This document shows positions 51,636 to 60,238 of a stretch of 64,000 bases of DNA, in pieces. Under the pieces are notes generated by a model. That model ran no database searches. It had not been told where the DNA came from and saw nothing but the letters and a program-made list of their open reading frames with translations. Each line of letters begins with the position of its first letter. Position 1 is the first letter of the stretch. The position numbers were made by a program, and so were the translations under genes. The stretch is from the NCBI GenBank assembly GCA_041395505.1, contig JAWLAG010000002.1:246001-310000 (forward strand), given 5' to 3'. This stretch comes from Steroidobacteraceae bacterium. Lineage in GTDB: Bacteria > Pseudomonadota > Gammaproteobacteria > Steroidobacterales > Steroidobacteraceae.

Positions 51636-52659
51636 TTTCCAGTGGCAAATCGAATATTTCGAATAGCGCGGCATCCACGAACAGTGCCAACGACGAGATT
51701 TGCGCGCCATCGAAGGTCAACAAATGGAGCGCATTGGCAGCCCACTTGTTCTCTGCACCCGTGTACTGGTAGGCGGCAAATCCGGCCTGCCCATTGCCGG
51801 CGATCGGCACCAGTCGCAAGCCCTTGCACTGTGTCCAGGCCATCGAGAAGAAGTCCACGATCGCTTTTCGTCCAGCGAACCATTCGCGCCATGGCGGCAT
51901 GATTGCGGTCGCGTCCTCCTTCAAGAGTGCCGCAAGCCCAGCCGCGTCATGACTTTCCCACGCCTCCAGATAGCGCGCCAGCAGCGCATCATGCTGACCA
52001 TGCCGGGCGTGATCCAGAGGTGCGCTCGCGTTTGAATGCCGTCGCGCAAGTGACTCACGCGCGCGTTGCAAGCCGCTGTTGACTGAGGCAACGCTCGAAC
52101 CCAGCAGACCTGCCACTTCGCTCGCCGTGAAGCCGAGCACGTCGCATAACAAGAGAATCGCGCGCTGCCGCGCTGGCAGATCCTGAATCGCAGCGATGAA
52201 GGCCAGTCGCACGGATTCATTGGTTGAGTACCGCATTTCGGGCGTCGGTGCTTCGTCTTTCACGTCCAGGAAATAGTGACTCGGAATGGGTCCGAGCCAG
52301 GGAATGTCCATTGCCGGCTCGCCTGGGGGCTTCGGCAATACCGATGGTCCGACTTGATCCGGCAAATAGCGTCGACTGCGCTTGCGCGCTTGCAGCGCGT
52401 TGAGACAGGCGTTGGTGGCGATGCGATAAAGCCATGGACGTATCGACGTCGCGCGATCGAAGTCGTTGAAACTACGCCATGCGCGCAGATAGGTTTCCTG
52501 TACGAGATCCTCCGCCTCGTGCACGGATCCGAGCATACGATAGCAGTGCAGTCGCAAATCGCGACGCAATGGTTCCGCCAGCTGTTGAAAAATCTCATGC
52601 GAACCGGTCGTCGCCGCGCGGGCGCGGCCTTTGACTTCACCTTGTTTCACCGGCTTCAT
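51598..52659 (-). CDS. ECF sigma factor with C-terminal SnoaL-like domain
   Basis: This 353-residue protein has sigma region 2 (about 30-100, CYRMLGSVHEAEDLVQETYLRAWRSF), region 4 (about 160-210, LPARQRAILLLCDVLGFTASEVAGLLGSSVASVNS), then a SnoaL-like NTF2 domain (about 225-335, LLARYLEAWESHDAAGLAALLKEDATAIMPP, MAWTQ) in place of an anti-sigma partner. The layout is that of the ECF group TIGR02960. The ATG at 52659 overlaps the stop of the SRPBCC gene as ATGA, so translation is coupled. The SnoaL domain may bind a small ligand that controls the factor. Confidence 0.93.
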   Translation of the reverse strand: MKPVKQGEVKGRARAATTGSHEIFQQLAEPLRRDLRLHCYRMLGSVHEAEDLVQETYLRAWRSFNDFDRATSIRPWLYRIATNACLNALQARKRSRRYLPDQVGPSVLPKPPGEPAMDIPWLGPIPSHYFLDVKDEAPTPEMRYSTNESVRLAFIAAIQDLPARQRAILLLCDVLGFTASEVAGLLGSSVASVNSGLQRARESLARRHSNASAPLDHARHGQHDALLARYLEAWESHDAAGLAALLKEDATAIMPPWREWFAGRKAIVDFFSMAWTQCKGLRLVPIAGNGQAGFAAYQYTGAENKWAANALHLLTFDGAQISSLALFVDAALFEIFDLPLEITAEPRPLRQAH

Positions 52660-53105
52660 TGGAAATCCCAGTCTGTCATTCCTTCACCTCGTTCGACCAG
52701 ATTTTTCAAGCTCTGCGTTACAAGCGTTTCCCAGGAACTTGCACACGCGCCGTAGCACTCGAGCTCGGGTGTCAGACCGCGATGGGCGAAGCTGAGTTCC
52801 GTGCCGTTTGCCTTTTGACGCAGGTCAAAGATGATCCGCGTGCCATCCCATTCGGATTTGTCATTCAGGAAGTTGAGTTGGGACGCGGTAACATCCCACA
52901 CCAGACGCTCCCCAGGGATTTGCTCGGCCACCCGCTGCGTACTGCTGTGAAGTTCGCGGTATTTGTAAGTAAACGTCTCGCCGATGCGATCAGTTGCCCC
53001 CGCAAACTGCCCGGGCCACCAGTCACGGACACGCGTTATGGCGTCGTACACTTCCTTGGGCGGCGCATCGATCTGCACGGTCGTTCGGTAGTCGTTTGAG
53101 TTCAT
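52656..53105 (-). CDS. SRPBCC (AHSA1-type) protein
   Basis: A 149-residue single SRPBCC module: TVQIDAPPKEVYDAITRVRDWWPGQF, GERLVWDVTASQLNFLND, FDLRQKANGTELSFAHRGL, WETLVTQSLKNLVERG. The ATG at 53105 has GGAG about 8 nt upstream; the open frame continues further to 53198 without a ribosome site. It is the first gene of a pair with the sigma factor. A ligand bound here could be the cue for the sigma factor's SnoaL domain, but this is speculation. Confidence 0.9.
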   Translation of the reverse strand: MNSNDYRTTVQIDAPPKEVYDAITRVRDWWPGQFAGATDRIGETFTYKYRELHSSTQRVAEQIPGERLVWDVTASQLNFLNDKSEWDGTRIIFDLRQKANGTELSFAHRGLTPELECYGACASSWETLVTQSLKNLVERGEGMTDWDFQ

Positions 53106-53157
53106 GTTAACTGCTCCTGGGTCGGCTTGGAGGACTCGAGTCGCTAACCAACTACGG

Positions 53158-53904
53158 TCAATTCGGCGCAGAGATACACAGATCGCTTCGCGCATCACAG
53201 AGATCGTGAAGGAGCTCTGACTCAGTGGTTAGAATGTTTGCTTTCTCGGACTCGCCAAGCACCTGAATTACATAGCTTTGTTCGGCAATGCCTTCCTTGA
53301 AGATGAACGGAAAGGCGATGTCGACGCCGGGGCGCGCCCCAAGATCCCGATCCGAAATATTGGGTGCGTAGAACATGACATGCGGCATGGGCATGGTGTG
53401 TACGTTCATGTCGGGAAGCATCCAGGTGCGCATGATGGGTGCGATCATGTAGGACACACCGGGCCCTGGCGTCTGGTACTCCCGGCTCTGGTAGCGCCGC
53501 TCTATTTCTGCCTTGACCGCAGCCGCGGACTTTCCGTTGGCCCGAAGCTCCGCGACTTCGCGAATGACCTTCAGATAGGTCCTCGCTCCTGCCGCGTCGT
53601 AACACAACGGCACGAAAACGTCGTCACGGTATTCGGCATGTTCCCATGCCGTCCGTTCGACAAGACATTCAACGCCGCTGGATCCCTGCCGGGCCACGCG
53701 ATAACCCTTGGTAACGTCGAGCACATAGACAGTAGCAGCGCCGCGAAGTGCAGGCGGTGCAGCGCTCAATGCAAAGCGGATTTCCAGCGCTGGGGGCAGC
53801 GGGTTGAGCCCGCCATCCGGAGCGCCCGCCAGCGCTGTGGCAATCCCGCCACCTGAAGCGAAAGCCAATGCGGCAGCGATACGAAACAAGAACTTGGCCT
53901 GCAT
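53158..53904 (-). CDS. secreted protein of unknown function
   Basis: This 248-residue precursor has a signal peptide (AKFLFRIAAALAFASGG with a cleavage near ALAGAP). The ATG at 53904 is preceded by AAGGAG 6 nt upstream; another ATG at 53910 abuts it and is rejected. The mature protein has a repeated Met/Pro motif (MLPDMNVHTMPMPHVMFYAPN) that is Met- and His-rich, reminiscent of copper-binding segments, but no known family is recognised. The last residues hold two cysteines (LHDLCDARSDLCIS). It is divergent from the PhoD gene. Confidence 0.7.
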   Translation of the reverse strand: MQAKFLFRIAAALAFASGGGIATALAGAPDGGLNPLPPALEIRFALSAAPPALRGAATVYVLDVTKGYRVARQGSSGVECLVERTAWEHAEYRDDVFVPLCYDAAGARTYLKVIREVAELRANGKSAAAVKAEIERRYQSREYQTPGPGVSYMIAPIMRTWMLPDMNVHTMPMPHVMFYAPNISDRDLGARPGVDIAFPFIFKEGIAEQSYVIQVLGESEKANILTTESELLHDLCDARSDLCISAPN

Positions 53905-54173
53905 GATCATCTCCTTGGAACCTTGGAAAGGCGCGATTGCGCGCTCCCTTGGTGTATACAACCGCGGTGGGCCACCAAACTCATCGGTGGCGGGCATTGG
54001 TTTACAGTACCCAAGACCGGCGAAACGTCGGAGTGGGCCGGCATTTCGTCCCTGCTGGCGAACCGAGAGCACATTCACGCGCTGTTTTGGCAGAGGAGTA
54101 GTCCTGCCTTGGAGGCGCTTGGCGCTTGGTGAACGTCCATTTCGGGCCACGAACATGTGAAAATGAAAGACGC

Positions 54174-56240
54174 ATGACTCACCACACCCGCCGAGACTTC
54201 CTTGCCCATGCTGCTGCGGTTGGCGCGACCCTGGCATGGGCGAGACCAGCAGCAGCCCGGGGCGCACGCAAATGGCGGGAGCGCCGCGATCTTTATCCGG
54301 AAGGCGTTGCGTCCGGCGATCCCGAGCCTGACAGCGTCGTGCTCTGGACCCGGCGGCCGTTCGCACAGGGCGATCACGCCGTGCTGACGGCCGAGGTCGC
54401 GCTCGATGCCGATTTTCGCAACGTGGTCGCAACAGCGCGCGCGCCCGTGCTGGCCGAATCGGATTGGACGTGTCGGGTGTTAGCCGCGCATCTCAAACCC
54501 GCAACGGTCTACTGGTACCGCTTCATCGACGATCAGGGGAACGGGAGCCGCATCGGCCGCACCATCACTGCGCCCGCGCTCGACGACTCACGTCCTGTCC
54601 GGTTCGCGTTCGTTTCCTGCCAAAGCGTGAACGAGGGCAAGCAGAATGCGTGGCGCCGCATGCTGTGGGAGGATCAGCACGCGCCTGCCGGTCGTCGTCT
54701 TGATTTCGTCCTTCACCTGGGTGATTTCATTTATGAGGTCGTCGAATACCCTGAGGACATTGCGCACCGGTATGACCGCACGGTCAATGACATCGGCCGC
54801 ATACCCGACGGGCGCAAAGTGGGGAATTTCCACGTGCCGACAACGGTCGACGGCTATCGCATGGTGTATCGCGCACATATCGCTGATGCGGACATACAGA
54901 ACGCGCGCGCCTGGTTTCCATTTGTCTGCATCGGGGACAACCACGAATTCTCATGGCAGGGCTGGCAGAGCACGATAAAGTACAGTGGCAGGTCCGAACC
55001 CGCGCAGCCATTGCGCGTGGCGGCCAACCAGGCCTGGTGGGAATTCATCCCATCGCGTGTCACCAAGGCGTCGGGCCCCGGCCTGGATCGGTTCGCACCG
55101 CCCCGGGTGCAAGTGGCACCGATCGAACGCATGGATGCCGATGGCCTTGGTGACGAGCCGAACAATCGCATCGCAATCAGCAGCATGAAGGCCTATCGCT
55201 CGATGCGATTCGGTCGACACGTCGATCTTCTGCTGACGGACATGCACAGCTTCACGATGGAGGACCCCTCTTCGCAGCCTGGCGCCGACGCCCTGCAATC
55301 GGAGGACTTCCCGCTTTTCTTTCCAGAAGAAGCGATGAAAGTGCTCGATGGCGGTAAAGCGTTCGCCGGTGGGAATGCGCCGGACTCCATTGCCTTCGGC
55401 GGCAAGGCCGTGCCCAATTTTCGCAGGAACGAGCCGCCGATTACGCTACTCGGACGCGAACAGAAGGCCTGGTTCAAACGCACACTTGCCGAGTCGAAGG
55501 CGACCTGGAAGATCTGGGGTGCGTCAAATGGCACGCTCGACATGCGCACTGATCCGCAAAATCTGCCTGCGGGTGTTGCCAAGACCAACTGGCCCGGCAA
55601 TGGCTATGCCTGTTTCGGTGGCGGCGACCTCGGCGGAATGTACATGGAGCGCGCGGAGCTCTACGACTTCATTCGCGACCACGAGATTGACGGATTCGTT
55701 ACGGTTTCTGGCGATCGCCACAGCTTCTGGGCAGGCTATGCCGCGAAGGCCCTGCCACCTGACTCCTTCGAACCGATTGGCGTGGCTTTCATCACAGGAT
55801 CCATCTCAGCGCCGGGGCTCGCCGAAGCGATGGAGCACGGACTCAAGGAGCATCCACTACGAGAGCTGTTCGCGGTCGAGCGTGCGGGCGGCACGTACGA
55901 GGCGACGATCAACCTGACGCTCAAGCATGGCGTGCGCAGTGCGCTCGAATACGCGCGGTCGGGGGACATCGCGGCAGCGCGACGTGTGACCAACCCCGAC
56001 AATGCGCCCCACCTCGAGTTCATCGATATGGGGGGACACGGGTACAGCGTGCTAACCGCCGATGCAAAGGGGGTCACGACCGAGTTCGTCTGCATTCCGC
56101 GCCCAGTGAAAAGCGCGCCGACGGCGGATGGCGGACCGCTGCGCTATCGTGTTGTCCACAGCGCGCAGCACTGGCGGGCGGGCGAGCGGCCGATTATCAA
56201 TCGACAATTGCTCGAAGGCGATATTCCCCTGTTGATCTGA
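54174..56240 (+). CDS. phoD: PhoD-like alkaline phosphatase D, Tat-exported
   Basis: The 688-residue protein has a Tat leader (TRRDFLAHAAAVGATLAWARP). It has the PhoD N-terminal Fn3-like part (about 40-150: YPEGVASGDPEPDSVVLWTR) and the metallophosphatase core with FAFVSCQSVNEGK, LHLGDFIYE, GDNHEFSW, LLLTDMHSF and VTVSGDRHSFW. These residues bind Fe/Ca in the known family. It hydrolyses phosphodiesters and monoesters in the periplasm. The ATG at 54174 gives the Tat start. It is longer than typical PhoD by about 100 residues, mostly in the middle. Confidence 0.93.
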   Translation: MTHHTRRDFLAHAAAVGATLAWARPAAARGARKWRERRDLYPEGVASGDPEPDSVVLWTRRPFAQGDHAVLTAEVALDADFRNVVATARAPVLAESDWTCRVLAAHLKPATVYWYRFIDDQGNGSRIGRTITAPALDDSRPVRFAFVSCQSVNEGKQNAWRRMLWEDQHAPAGRRLDFVLHLGDFIYEVVEYPEDIAHRYDRTVNDIGRIPDGRKVGNFHVPTTVDGYRMVYRAHIADADIQNARAWFPFVCIGDNHEFSWQGWQSTIKYSGRSEPAQPLRVAANQAWWEFIPSRVTKASGPGLDRFAPPRVQVAPIERMDADGLGDEPNNRIAISSMKAYRSMRFGRHVDLLLTDMHSFTMEDPSSQPGADALQSEDFPLFFPEEAMKVLDGGKAFAGGNAPDSIAFGGKAVPNFRRNEPPITLLGREQKAWFKRTLAESKATWKIWGASNGTLDMRTDPQNLPAGVAKTNWPGNGYACFGGGDLGGMYMERAELYDFIRDHEIDGFVTVSGDRHSFWAGYAAKALPPDSFEPIGVAFITGSISAPGLAEAMEHGLKEHPLRELFAVERAGGTYEATINLTLKHGVRSALEYARSGDIAAARRVTNPDNAPHLEFIDMGGHGYSVLTADAKGVTTEFVCIPRPVKSAPTADGGPLRYRVVHSAQHWRAGERPIINRQLLEGDIPLLI

Positions 56241-56249
56241 CATTTCTCA

Positions 56250-56267
56250 TGGCGGTGTCGGCCGCCA
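56250..56267. terminator. short hairpin between converging genes
   Basis: TGGCGG, loop TGTCGG, CCGCCA (56250-56267) lies in the 34-bp gap between the phoD-like gene and the converging membrane protein gene. There is no U-run on either strand, so terminator function is only a possibility. Confidence 0.3.
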
Positions 56268-56274
56268 GCGACCA

Positions 56275-56667
56275 TCAGCCTGCAGCAGGCGAAGCGCTGC
56301 GACGACCTGTTCGGGCACCGAGCCAGAAGAAGGGCACGATGGTCAACAAGAAGAACGCGTGATACCAGAGCGGAAACTTCGCCCACAGCTGGGCATGCAC
56401 CGGGATCATGGCGGCAAGGACGATGCCACCAGCAAGGATCGGCACGCGGCTGCCCGCCGCTGCCACCCGCGCCGCAACCCAGCCCGCTCCGATTGAGGCG
56501 AGAGCGCCGATCAAGAGTCGTGCGAACTGCATGAGTAACGTGAAGTCCAGGGATTTCTCCGCTGCGGCATAGCCATCGAGCAGGCTGCGCAGCGGGAGGT
56601 TCAGCACAGTGGCGAGGATCGCCCAGCCGATGAGGCCTGCAAGACAGGCTCCTATTGCGCGTCCCAT
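56275..56667 (-). CDS. integral membrane protein of unknown function
   Basis: This 130-residue protein has four hydrophobic helices: ACLAGLIGWAILATVL, LLIGALASIGAGWVAARVA, ILAGGIVLAAMIPVHAQLW, AFFLLTIVPFFWLGA. The ATG at 56667 has GGAGGGGG about 6 nt upstream. It is divergent from the PadR gene, whose promoter region it shares, so the PadR protein may repress it. No family is recognised. Confidence 0.8.
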   Translation of the reverse strand: MGRAIGACLAGLIGWAILATVLNLPLRSLLDGYAAAEKSLDFTLLMQFARLLIGALASIGAGWVAARVAAAGSRVPILAGGIVLAAMIPVHAQLWAKFPLWYHAFFLLTIVPFFWLGARTGRRSASPAAG

Positions 56668-56755
56668 GATTCCCCCTCCATCCGATGCATCGCCTGTGGC
56701 GGCATGTTATTATGATTATAATACTCTAATTAAAGTAACGTAGCATGTAAAGCCC

Positions 56756-57325
56756 TTGAAAGCCGAAATACTCATCCTGGGGGCACTGCATCGCGAACCG
56801 ATGCACCCTTACGAAATCAAGCGACGATTGACCAATGCCATGGTCGAGTGCTTTACGGATGTCGATGTCGGGACGCTGTATTACGCGGTGCGTCAACTCA
56901 GCCGGTCGGGTCTCATCGAGTCCACCCGCCGGCAGAAGGTACGCCGCGGCGGCGTACGTACGATTTATCGCATTACGACCGCCGGCCGGGCGAGGTTCCA
57001 GGGACTATTGCGGGAACAATGGCTGGCGCCGGGCGCCGTGGCTGATACGCTCTACATTCCATTGCTGTTCCTGCATCTCATCGATGCGCAGTCGGTGCAG
57101 GATTTGCTCGACGCCAAAGTTGCGCGCCAGCAGATCGCGTGCAGGGAATTGCTGGAAGTTCGTAAACGATTTGCGCCGCAGCTTGGCACGGGCGGGAACC
57201 ACCTGCTGAAGCACCTGCATGCGCAGCGACGACTCGATCTACGCTGGCTGAAAGAGCTACGGGCGGAGATAACCGAACGCGGCATCCGGGACCTCACCAA
57301 ACTGCCCGCCGCGCCGAACAATTGA
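56756..57325 (+). CDS. PadR-family transcriptional regulator
   Basis: A 189-residue regulator with the PadR winged helix (about 1-85): LILGALHREPMHPYEIKRRL, VDVGTLYYAVRQLSRSGLIES, YRITTAGRARFQGLL, then a C-terminal dimerisation part (about 95-185) with a coiled coil. The start is a TTG at 56756; no ATG is available. The gap to the membrane protein gene is AT-rich with a -10-like TATAAT at 56717-56722. It likely controls the divergent membrane protein or itself. Confidence 0.9.
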   Translation: MKAEILILGALHREPMHPYEIKRRLTNAMVECFTDVDVGTLYYAVRQLSRSGLIESTRRQKVRRGGVRTIYRITTAGRARFQGLLREQWLAPGAVADTLYIPLLFLHLIDAQSVQDLLDAKVARQQIACRELLEVRKRFAPQLGTGGNHLLKHLHAQRRLDLRWLKELRAEITERGIRDLTKLPAAPNN

Positions 57326-57498
57326 TCCGGTCTGCCGACGTGCACAGCCAATTCAATATCTTCTTTTCAATTGCAATACTCCCGGCGGGATACCCAATTC
57401 TGCCCCGAGTGGCGATTGACTCACTCTATCCAGCGCAATCGGACCATGAGGTTGCAGCGGTGGCTAATCGAAACGACCTGGTAACAAGGAGGGCCCCC

Positions 57499-58170
57499 AT
57501 GAAGACTTACTGGATTTTGTCCCTGTTGGTCTGCCTTGCAGATGTGGCTCACAGTGCAGATGTGATGTGGTCGCCACCACCTGCTCCGGACAAATCGGAG
57601 CATTACGTTTTCTACCTGCACGGTCTCATACTGGAGAACGCGGGCCCCAGGCCTGTAAGCCCGGAATTCGGAGTATACGACTACCCGGCCATACTCGATG
57701 CGCTGCAAGGGCCCGATACAAAGATAATCGCGGCCCAGCGGGCATCCGGCACCGGATCGTTTGAGTTTGCAGGCCGCGTTGTCGGGCAGATCCAGACATT
57801 ACTCGCCGCGGGCGTGCCGCCCGGCAATATTACCGTCGTTGGATTCTCAAAGGGCGGTGCTATCACGCTGTACATCTCGAGTTTCCTGCGACAGCCCGAT
57901 GTGCGCTATGTGATTCTTGCCGGCTGCGGTGATTGGTTAAGCGAGCTGCCGCAGTTACGCCTGACGGGAAAAGTGTTGTCGATTATCGAGGCCAGCGACA
58001 CGCTCGCAAGCAGTTGCGCTGCGCTTGCCAAGCGCGCACCGGAACCGCAGGCGTTCAACGAAATAGTTCTGTCCACGGGCAAAGGACACGGCACATTCTT
58101 TGTACCGCGCCCGGTTTGGGTCAACCCAACGCGGGAATGGATCGCGTACAAGTCGCTTGCGTCTCCCTAG
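57499..58170 (+). CDS. exported alpha/beta hydrolase-fold protein
   Basis: This 223-residue precursor has a signal peptide (MKTYWILSLLVCLADVAHSA). A fold is seen in FYLHGLILEN, nucleophile elbow VVGFSKGGAIT (Ser), and a late KGHGTFF whose His would be catalytic. The ATG at 57499 has AAGGAGG 7 nt upstream. The short length means it lacks a full lid. The substrate is unknown. It is not clearly linked to its neighbours. Confidence 0.82.
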   Translation: MKTYWILSLLVCLADVAHSADVMWSPPPAPDKSEHYVFYLHGLILENAGPRPVSPEFGVYDYPAILDALQGPDTKIIAAQRASGTGSFEFAGRVVGQIQTLLAAGVPPGNITVVGFSKGGAITLYISSFLRQPDVRYVILAGCGDWLSELPQLRLTGKVLSIIEASDTLASSCAALAKRAPEPQAFNEIVLSTGKGHGTFFVPRPVWVNPTREWIAYKSLASP

Positions 58171-58325
58171 CCGGAACGATCATGTCGGTGCCCGGCGCCG
58201 GCTCAAGGGCAATCGCCAATAGGGTCCGTTGAGCACCCGGCTCCGCAAGGCAGCCTGCCGGCGTTCTACAGCGAAGCTACCGGCGGTCTGGTCCTGGCCT
58301 CCCCGCGAATCCGTCGAATGACGTG

Positions 58326-58355
58326 TTGACAGGTGACCTTTTAGTCACGTATTCT
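58326..58355 (+). promoter_or_regulatory. sigma-70 promoter with ArsR-type operator in the spacer
   Basis: TTGACA (58326-58331), an 18-bp spacer, then TATTCT (58350-58355). The spacer contains a 16-bp dyad GTGAC-N6-GTCAC (58333-58348). The start point predicted from this promoter is at the ATG of the ArsR gene (58362), so the message may have no leader. ArsR autoregulation at this site is a direct inference. Confidence 0.65.
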
Positions 58356-58361
58356 TGAACC

Positions 58362-58682
58362 ATGCGGGACGACGACCGCGTATTCAAAGCTTTGGCTGAC
58401 CGATCAAGGCGAGTGCTACTCGATACCCTGTTTCGCCGCGATGGACAGACTCTCTTGGAATTGGAGAGTCGACTGGAAATGACGCGTTTTGGCGTGATGA
58501 AACATCTGCGCGTCCTGGAGGCTGCGGGACTGATCACGACGCGACGCAACGGCCGCGAGAAACTTCACTTTATGAACGCCGTACCAATTCGCCAACTACA
58601 CGATCGCTGGATTGACAAGTACATGGAAGGCCACGTATCGGACCTGGTCGACCTCAAGCGCAGATTGGAGAAACCAAAATGA
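58362..58682 (+). CDS. ArsR-family transcriptional regulator
   Basis: A 106-residue ArsR protein: VFKALADRSRRVLLDTLFRRDGQTLLELESRL, recognition segment TRFGVMKHLRVLEAAGLI, wing TRRNGREKLHFMN. No metal-binding Cys is present, so it is of the SRPBCC-partner type. Its ATG overlaps nothing upstream; the stop overlaps the SRPBCC ATG as ATGA. The operator/promoter just upstream implies autoregulation. Confidence 0.93.
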   Translation: MRDDDRVFKALADRSRRVLLDTLFRRDGQTLLELESRLEMTRFGVMKHLRVLEAAGLITTRRNGREKLHFMNAVPIRQLHDRWIDKYMEGHVSDLVDLKRRLEKPK

Positions 58683-59185
58683 CCAAACCACTCTCGAATG
58701 CCGCTAACGCCCGAGCTTTCGAAATTTATATCCGGGCATCTGCCCAGGCGATCTGGGACGCTATCACCTCGCCCGACTGGACCGCACGTTATGGACATCG
58801 TGCCCTGCACTACTACGAACTTCGCGCGGGCGGACGATTCACCGCGAAAGCAAATGACGGCATGAAGGCGATCGGACTACCCGAAATCATCATCGACGGC
58901 GAAGTTCTTGAAGCCGATGCGCCACGGCAGCTCGTGCAGACATTCAGATTTCTGTTCACGGAGGCCAATCGCTCCGAGGGCTACGCAAAACTCACATGGA
59001 CTATCGAACCCAAAGCCGGCGGGTTTTGTCGCCTTGCAATATTCCATGAGTTCGGCACAGGCGACATGCCGCTAATGGAGTCGGCAATCACGAGTCCGTT
59101 TAACGACCACGCGGGTGGCGGCTGGAATTGGATCCTGAGCGATTTGAAATCCGTTCTGGAAACCGGTCATGCGTTGGTTGCCTGA
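58679..59185 (+). CDS. SRPBCC (AHSA1-type) protein
   Basis: A 168-residue SRPBCC module (EIYIRASAQAIWDAITSPDWTARYGH, YELRAGGRFTA, GEVLEADAPRQLVQTFRFLF, KLTWTIEPKAGGF). The gene overlaps ArsR by 4 bp (ATGA), so it is co-translated with it. As for other pairs of this type, the ArsR probably responds to a compound and the SRPBCC protein binds or helps remove it. Confidence 0.92.
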   Translation: MTKPLSNAANARAFEIYIRASAQAIWDAITSPDWTARYGHRALHYYELRAGGRFTAKANDGMKAIGLPEIIIDGEVLEADAPRQLVQTFRFLFTEANRSEGYAKLTWTIEPKAGGFCRLAIFHEFGTGDMPLMESAITSPFNDHAGGGWNWILSDLKSVLETGHALVA

Positions 59186-59485
59186 TCGAAGCGCTCCGAC
59201 AGCGCCGCCATCCCTGACACCCGCGTGGAACGGGATCTACGCAGGGCTAGTGTGTCAAGGATGTTGCAGTACCCCGCCGCTGCATCCGTTTTTCGACGGC
59301 GAGGTCATATTGTTCAGCTCGCGCAGTTCCTCTGCATCGGTCTGGCGCGGGCGACGGACGATGAGCTCACTCTGCGATTGCTGCCTCGTCCACGATTGCC
59401 ACCATGACACAATGGTGACCACGCTCACACCGCGGTTCGCATTCGGACCGGGGCTCGGCACAGCTCCTGGCTGCGCTCATCGCAG
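59186..59485. other. intergenic stretch with no recognised gene
   Basis: About 300 bp between the SRPBCC gene and the converging DoxX-like gene. A 6-bp inverted repeat CACCAT-N6-ATGGTG (59400-59417) is present. No T-run terminator or RNA gene is visible. The open frames in this stretch have no coding pattern. Confidence 0.5.
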
Positions 59486-59866
59486 CTATACCAGGCATCG
59501 CAACCTGGCATCCCGCAGATACAGGCCGCCCCACATGACGATGGCGACGTAGACACCAAATAGCGTATGGCTCAGAAACGGAGCGCCGATTCGCGCATGC
59601 GTCGCCACCGCGCCGCCGAGGTAGGCCGATAGCAGAATAGCGCCGAGGAAGCTCGTTCGCGGCACCAGATAAAGAAGCGTGCAGGCCAGCAATATGAGTG
59701 CCAATGGTACGACGGACGTCGCTGACCAACCGAGCTGCTCGGTCGTCTTCAAAACTTCCGGTAGACGCAGGAGCTTCATCGTTGCGTCCATGAGGAAGAA
59801 GATCGCGCTCAGTCCCGTCAGGATGTAACCGGCTCGCGTGAAGGCGATCGACTGCTCGTGGGCCAC
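59486..59866 (-). CDS. DoxX-like membrane protein
   Basis: A 126-residue protein with four helices: AGYILTGLSAIFFLMDATMKL, VVPLALILLACTLLYLV, LGAILLSAYLGGAVATHAR, LFGVYVAIVMWGGLYL. The helix with GLSAIFFLMDATMKLL and the segment YLGGAVATHARIGAP match DoxX-like proteins. The family is linked with redox or thiol functions in some bacteria. It lies 2 bp after the DUF4287 gene, so they form an operon that is divergent from TetR. Confidence 0.85.
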   Translation of the reverse strand: MAHEQSIAFTRAGYILTGLSAIFFLMDATMKLLRLPEVLKTTEQLGWSATSVVPLALILLACTLLYLVPRTSFLGAILLSAYLGGAVATHARIGAPFLSHTLFGVYVAIVMWGGLYLRDARLRCLV

Positions 59867-59868
59867 GG

Positions 59869-60141
59869 CTAGCGCGCCTTGTCACTGCGCGACGAGCCCG
59901 TTTTGCGCACTGTCGGAGCTCGGCCACGCGGGCGACCTTTGAGCAGCGCGACAATGGCCATGGCGTGCCCGCGCCCGAGCCGATAATCGTTGGCGAGCCA
60001 GTTGACGATGTCGCTCACCTTGATGCCTTCGACGAGCCCGTTGCTGCCAACGAAGCCTCGCTTGGCAGCCAGACGACGGAAATCGTTCGGCGACAAGCCG
60101 GTCTTGGCCTGGATGTTGTCGAGATAGGCCTGGAAGGTCAT
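59869..60141 (-). CDS. DUF4287 domain protein
   Basis: A 90-residue protein: MTFQAYLDNIQAKTGLSPNDFRRLAAKRG, VSDIVNWLANDYRLGRGHAMAIVALLKG, as in DUF4287. A basic C-terminus follows. The role of the family is not established. It precedes the DoxX-like gene by 2 bp. Its promoter (TTGACG-N17-TATATT) overlaps the candidate TetR operator. Confidence 0.9.
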   Translation of the reverse strand: MTFQAYLDNIQAKTGLSPNDFRRLAAKRGFVGSNGLVEGIKVSDIVNWLANDYRLGRGHAMAIVALLKGRPRGRAPTVRKTGSSRSDKAR

Positions 60142-60199
60142 CGTGGATTGCCGGCGCGGTTGGAGTAGGTCATTTTGCGCGTAGCGATTGAGGCTAGTA

Positions 60200-60208
60200 T
60201 GGTATAAT
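60200..60208 (+). promoter_or_regulatory. extended -10 promoter of the TetR gene
   Basis: TGGTATAAT is a TGN extended -10 with perfect TATAAT (60203-60208). No good -35 was found at the right distance. It directs transcription towards the TetR start at 60239. Confidence 0.5.
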
Positions 60209-60209
60209 C

Positions 60210-60238
60210 AATATATCTAACTATATTCAATTCGTCAA
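60210..60238 (-). promoter_or_regulatory. sigma-70 promoter of DUF4287/DoxX with overlapping palindrome
   Basis: On the minus strand, -35 TTGACG (60238-60233), 17-bp spacer, -10 TATATT (60215-60210). The 18-bp near-palindrome AATATATCTAACTATATT at 60210-60227 (14 of 18 positions symmetrical) covers the -10 and half the spacer. A TetR dimer bound here would block this promoter and sit beside the -10 of its own. Confidence 0.65.

Noticed and set aside
53905..54432. Upstream extension of the secreted orphan
   Set aside because: The signal peptide and the Shine-Dalgarno at 53904 set the start; the extension overlaps the phoD-like gene.
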